From NCBI GenBank assembly GCA_963797565.1, contig CAWCPM010000015.1, forward strand, positions 1 to 64,000: a stretch of DNA of 64,000 nt, given 5' to 3'. The stretch's first letter is position 1; every line of letters begins with the position of its first letter. Under the pieces are notes generated by a model, which saw only the letters and a list, made by a program, of their open reading frames with translations, was not told the DNA's origin and did not search any database. This DNA is from JAICYJ01 sp963797565 (lineage in GTDB: Bacteria; Actinomycetota; Thermoleophilia; Gaiellales; JAICJC01). Below, piece by piece: positions 62,267 through 64,000 of this stretch. The position numbers and the translations under genes were made by a program.

Positions 62267-63102
62267 CGGGTGTGCTGGGCGGCCTGCTGGCCGCGCTGAT
62301 GTGGGGCACCTCCACCGCGATCGCGTCGCGCTCGACGCGCATGATCGGCTCCCAGCAGGTGCTGGCATACGTGATGCTGACGGGCATCGTGTTGATGGCG
62401 GTGGCGGCGCCTGTGGTCGAGGGCGTTCCCACCGTGACCGGCCGCGGCGCCGCCTGGGCGCTCGCCGCGGCAGTCGCCTCGGTGGGCGGGCTGGCTCTCG
62501 TGTACGCGGCCTTGCGGATCGGGAAGGTCGGCGTCGTGGCGCCGATCACCTCGTGCGAGGGGGCGCTGGCGGCGGTGTTCTCGGTGGTGTTTCTGGGCGA
62601 GCAGCTGAGCCTGGGCGTGGCGCTGGCGCTGGCGGTGGTCGCCTGCGGTGTGGTGCTGGTGACGTTCCACGCGCACCTGTCCGACCTGCACCTGCGTCCG
62701 GCGCTCCTGGCGGGCTCGGCGGCGGTGGTGTTCGGGTTCGGGCTGGTGGCGAGCTCGCAGGCGGGTGGGGTGATCGGCCCCTACTGGACGATCCTGGTGT
62801 CGCGCGTGGTGGGCGTCGTGTTCGTGGCCGCGCCGTTGATCGTCTCCGGGCAGCTGCGGCTGCCGGGACGGGCCCTGCCCCTGGTGCTCTACTCCGGGTT
62901 CGCCGAGGTGACGGGCTTCGTCGGCTACATCACCGGCGCCCAGCATGGAGTGGCGGTGTCGGCCGTGCTGGCGTCGCAGTTCGCGGCGGTGGCGGCGTTC
63001 GTCTCGTTCCTGTTCTTCGGCGAGCGCATGTCCCGGATGCAGGTGTGTGGGGCGGTTCTGATCGGCGCCGGCGTGGCGACCGTCGCGGTGCTCAGGGCCT
63101 GA
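62263..63102 (+). CDS. EamA/DMT-family transporter
   Basis: A 279-residue membrane protein with ten hydrophobic spans in two five-span repeats (EamA domains). The first starts LLAALMWGTSTAIASR, and the repeats end ALVYAALRIGKVGVVAPI and FLFFGERMSRMQVCGAVLIG. Substrates of this family (amino acids, nucleotides, metabolites) cannot be told from sequence. GTG at 62263 overlaps the corrected thiL stop, hinting at a thiamine-related cargo, but only by context. Confidence 0.83.
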   Translation: MTGVLGGLLAALMWGTSTAIASRSTRMIGSQQVLAYVMLTGIVLMAVAAPVVEGVPTVTGRGAAWALAAAVASVGGLALVYAALRIGKVGVVAPITSCEGALAAVFSVVFLGEQLSLGVALALAVVACGVVLVTFHAHLSDLHLRPALLAGSAAVVFGFGLVASSQAGGVIGPYWTILVSRVVGVVFVAAPLIVSGQLRLPGRALPLVLYSGFAEVTGFVGYITGAQHGVAVSAVLASQFAAVAAFVSFLFFGERMSRMQVCGAVLIGAGVATVAVLRA

Positions 63103-63111
63103 TGCCGCCTT

Positions 63112-63447
63112 TCAGGCCGGCGCCAGCCAGCTGCTGAGCTCATCCTCCAGCCGGCGGCGTGGGACGGCGCCGATCAGCTTCTTCTTGACCTCGCCGCCCT
63201 CGAACACCATCAGCGTCGGGATCGACAGCACCTCCAGCCGTCCCGCCGTCTCCTGGTTCTCGTCCACGTTCAGCTTCATGAACGTGACCCGGTCACGGTG
63301 CTGCTCGGCCAGCTCGTCGAGGATCGGCTCCATCACGCGGCAGGGCGTGCACCAGGGCGCCCAGAAGTCGACCACCACGGGCCGGCCGGCCTCCTCGACC
63401 TCGCTGCGGAACGTGCTGTCGCTGACCTCGACGATGTGATCGCTCAC
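63112..63447 (-). CDS. trxA: thioredoxin
   Basis: A 111-residue thioredoxin. The active site is FWAPWCTPCRVMEP, so it reads WCTPC rather than the usual WCGPC, which can shift redox potential. SIPTLMVFEGGEVKKKLIGA carries the cis-Pro loop. GTG at 63447 has AAGGAG just upstream. Thioredoxin is a classic SigR target in relatives, but no SigR-type promoter is visible in the 28 bases before it. Confidence 0.92.
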   Translation of the reverse strand: MSDHIVEVSDSTFRSEVEEAGRPVVVDFWAPWCTPCRVMEPILDELAEQHRDRVTFMKLNVDENQETAGRLEVLSIPTLMVFEGGEVKKKLIGAVPRRRLEDELSSWLAPA

Positions 63448-63475
63448 GTGGTGCTCCTTGCCCGCGGCCGAGCGG

Positions 63476-64000
63476 TCACGGTATCAGCGAGACGCGCGGC
63501 TCGCCGTCCGAGCGCTCGAGCAGAGCTCCGCGCAGCGCGCGCAGCCGCAGCGCCGGCACCTCACGTACCGCCTCCAGCACGATCGCACGGCTCATCTTCG
63601 ACTCGCCGTAGGCGCGGTCGGTGAAGGTGATCGGCAGCTCGACGACGCGACCGCCCATGCGCAGGGTGCGGTAGGTGAGCTCGATCTGAAAGGCGTAGCC
63701 GCCCGCTTGCACGTGCGACAGGTCGAGCGACTCGAGCACCCAGCGGCGGAAGCACTTGAAGCCGCCGGTGAGATCGTGGATCGGCACCCCCAGCACTATC
63801 CGTGCGTACGTGCAGCCGCCGCGGGAGATCACGCGGCGGTGAAGCGGCCAGCCGTCGACGCCGCCCCCGGCCGTGTAGCGCGACCCCAGCACCAGGTCGG
63901 CATGCTGCGACGCCTCGAGCATCGCCGGCAGCGCCGACACCGGATGGGAGAGATCGCAGTCCATCTCGATGATGTGGCTGAACGGGACGCTGCAGCGCCC
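63476..64000 (-). CDS. polyprenol monophosphomannose synthase-like glycosyltransferase (family 2), 5' end beyond the window
   Basis: The C-terminal 174 residues of a GT-A glycosyltransferase. The metal-binding segment HIIEMDCDLSHPVSALP and the family blocks DLVLGSRYTAGGGVDGWPLH, RIVLGVPIHDLTGGFKCFRR and AYGESKMSR match the DPM1/Ppm1 family. That family makes polyprenyl-phosphate mannose (or glucose) on the cytoplasmic face for wall and lipoglycan assembly. The N-terminal nucleotide-binding part lies beyond the right edge. It is upstream of trxA on the same strand. Confidence 0.87.
   Translation of the reverse strand, partial: GRCSVPFSHIIEMDCDLSHPVSALPAMLEASQHADLVLGSRYTAGGGVDGWPLHRRVISRGGCTYARIVLGVPIHDLTGGFKCFRRWVLESLDLSHVQAGGYAFQIELTYRTLRMGGRVVELPITFTDRAYGESKMSRAIVLEAVREVPALRLRALRGALLERSDGEPRVSLIP

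Noticed and set aside
61435..63102. A continuous frame fusing ThiL to an EamA permease.
   Set aside because: The native ThiL C-terminus is present in another frame with a stop overlapping the permease GTG. A one-base indel near 62161 explains the apparent fusion.

Overview
The window comes from a high-GC member of the Actinomycetota, probably a deep-branching lineage such as Thermoleophilia; the class is inferred from protein style, not proved. Supporting signs are the rpmH-rnpA-yidD-yidC-jag-rsmG-parA-parB and dnaA-dnaN-recF-dciA-gyrB-gyrA blocks around the origin, a NucS mismatch endonuclease, a SigR/RsrA-type redox sigma pair, the futalosine route to menaquinone, and frequent GTG/TTG starts. 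Most genes are packed in operons with ATGA/GTGA overlaps. There is no prophage, insertion sequence, CRISPR array or rRNA.

Layout. 1-12190: fabI, an MBL hydrolase, a flavoprotein reductase without its redox centre, a class V aminotransferase, nucS (frameshifted), an SDR, a DGPF/ECF42 sigma pair, a dienelactone hydrolase, M16 and M24 peptidases, a MobA-like nucleotidyltransferase and the sigR/rsrA pair. 12268-18870: a plus-strand run of nadB-nadC-nadA-mqnB-mqnD (NAD and menaquinone synthesis), then mntR-mntH (manganese). 18904-20948: a small unknown protein, an acyl-CoA dehydrogenase and a bifunctional-nuclease-family protein. 21002-35534: tRNA-Ile and the origin block, with candidate DnaA boxes on both sides of dnaA. 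35531-38520 (minus): nfeD-slipin-galT. 38581-47860: a secreted PGRP amidase, birA, then a sigma factor leading fabZ-fabH-fabD-fabG-fabF-accD-accA. 47864-52573: a secreted sedolisin and two tandem Ca2+/H+ antiporters. 52583-58232 (minus): a cobalamin riboswitch controlling two secreted DUF4430 (transcobalamin beta-domain-like) proteins, a complete ECF transporter, and a secreted alpha/alpha-toroid protein. 58233-64000: a Zn-motif DEAH helicase, pheA behind a Phe-peptide attenuator, thiL, an EamA permease, thioredoxin and a truncated polyprenol-phosphate glycosyltransferase.

The most striking system is at 52583-58232. The two structural halves of animal intrinsic factor/transcobalamin (alpha-barrel and DUF4430 beta domain) appear as separate secreted bacterial proteins, in one riboswitch-controlled operon with an ECF importer. 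This looks like a split transcobalamin-type vitamin B12 capture and uptake system. A second highlight is a compact attenuator before pheA: an 18-residue leader peptide with three Phe codons, whose last codons carry the same seven bases as the 3' arm of the terminator.

Two general points affect reading of the window. First, about ten conserved genes (nucS, the M24 peptidase, mntR, rsmG, yidD, nfeD, fabD, the helicase, thiL, probably the ECF42 sigma) each need one single-base indel to read through. Most of these sites lie at short base runs or doublets, which points to sequencing or assembly error rather than mass gene decay. Second, many genes that begin a transcription unit have a TANNNT -10 element only 6-10 bases before the start codon and no Shine-Dalgarno, the pattern expected for leaderless mRNAs.
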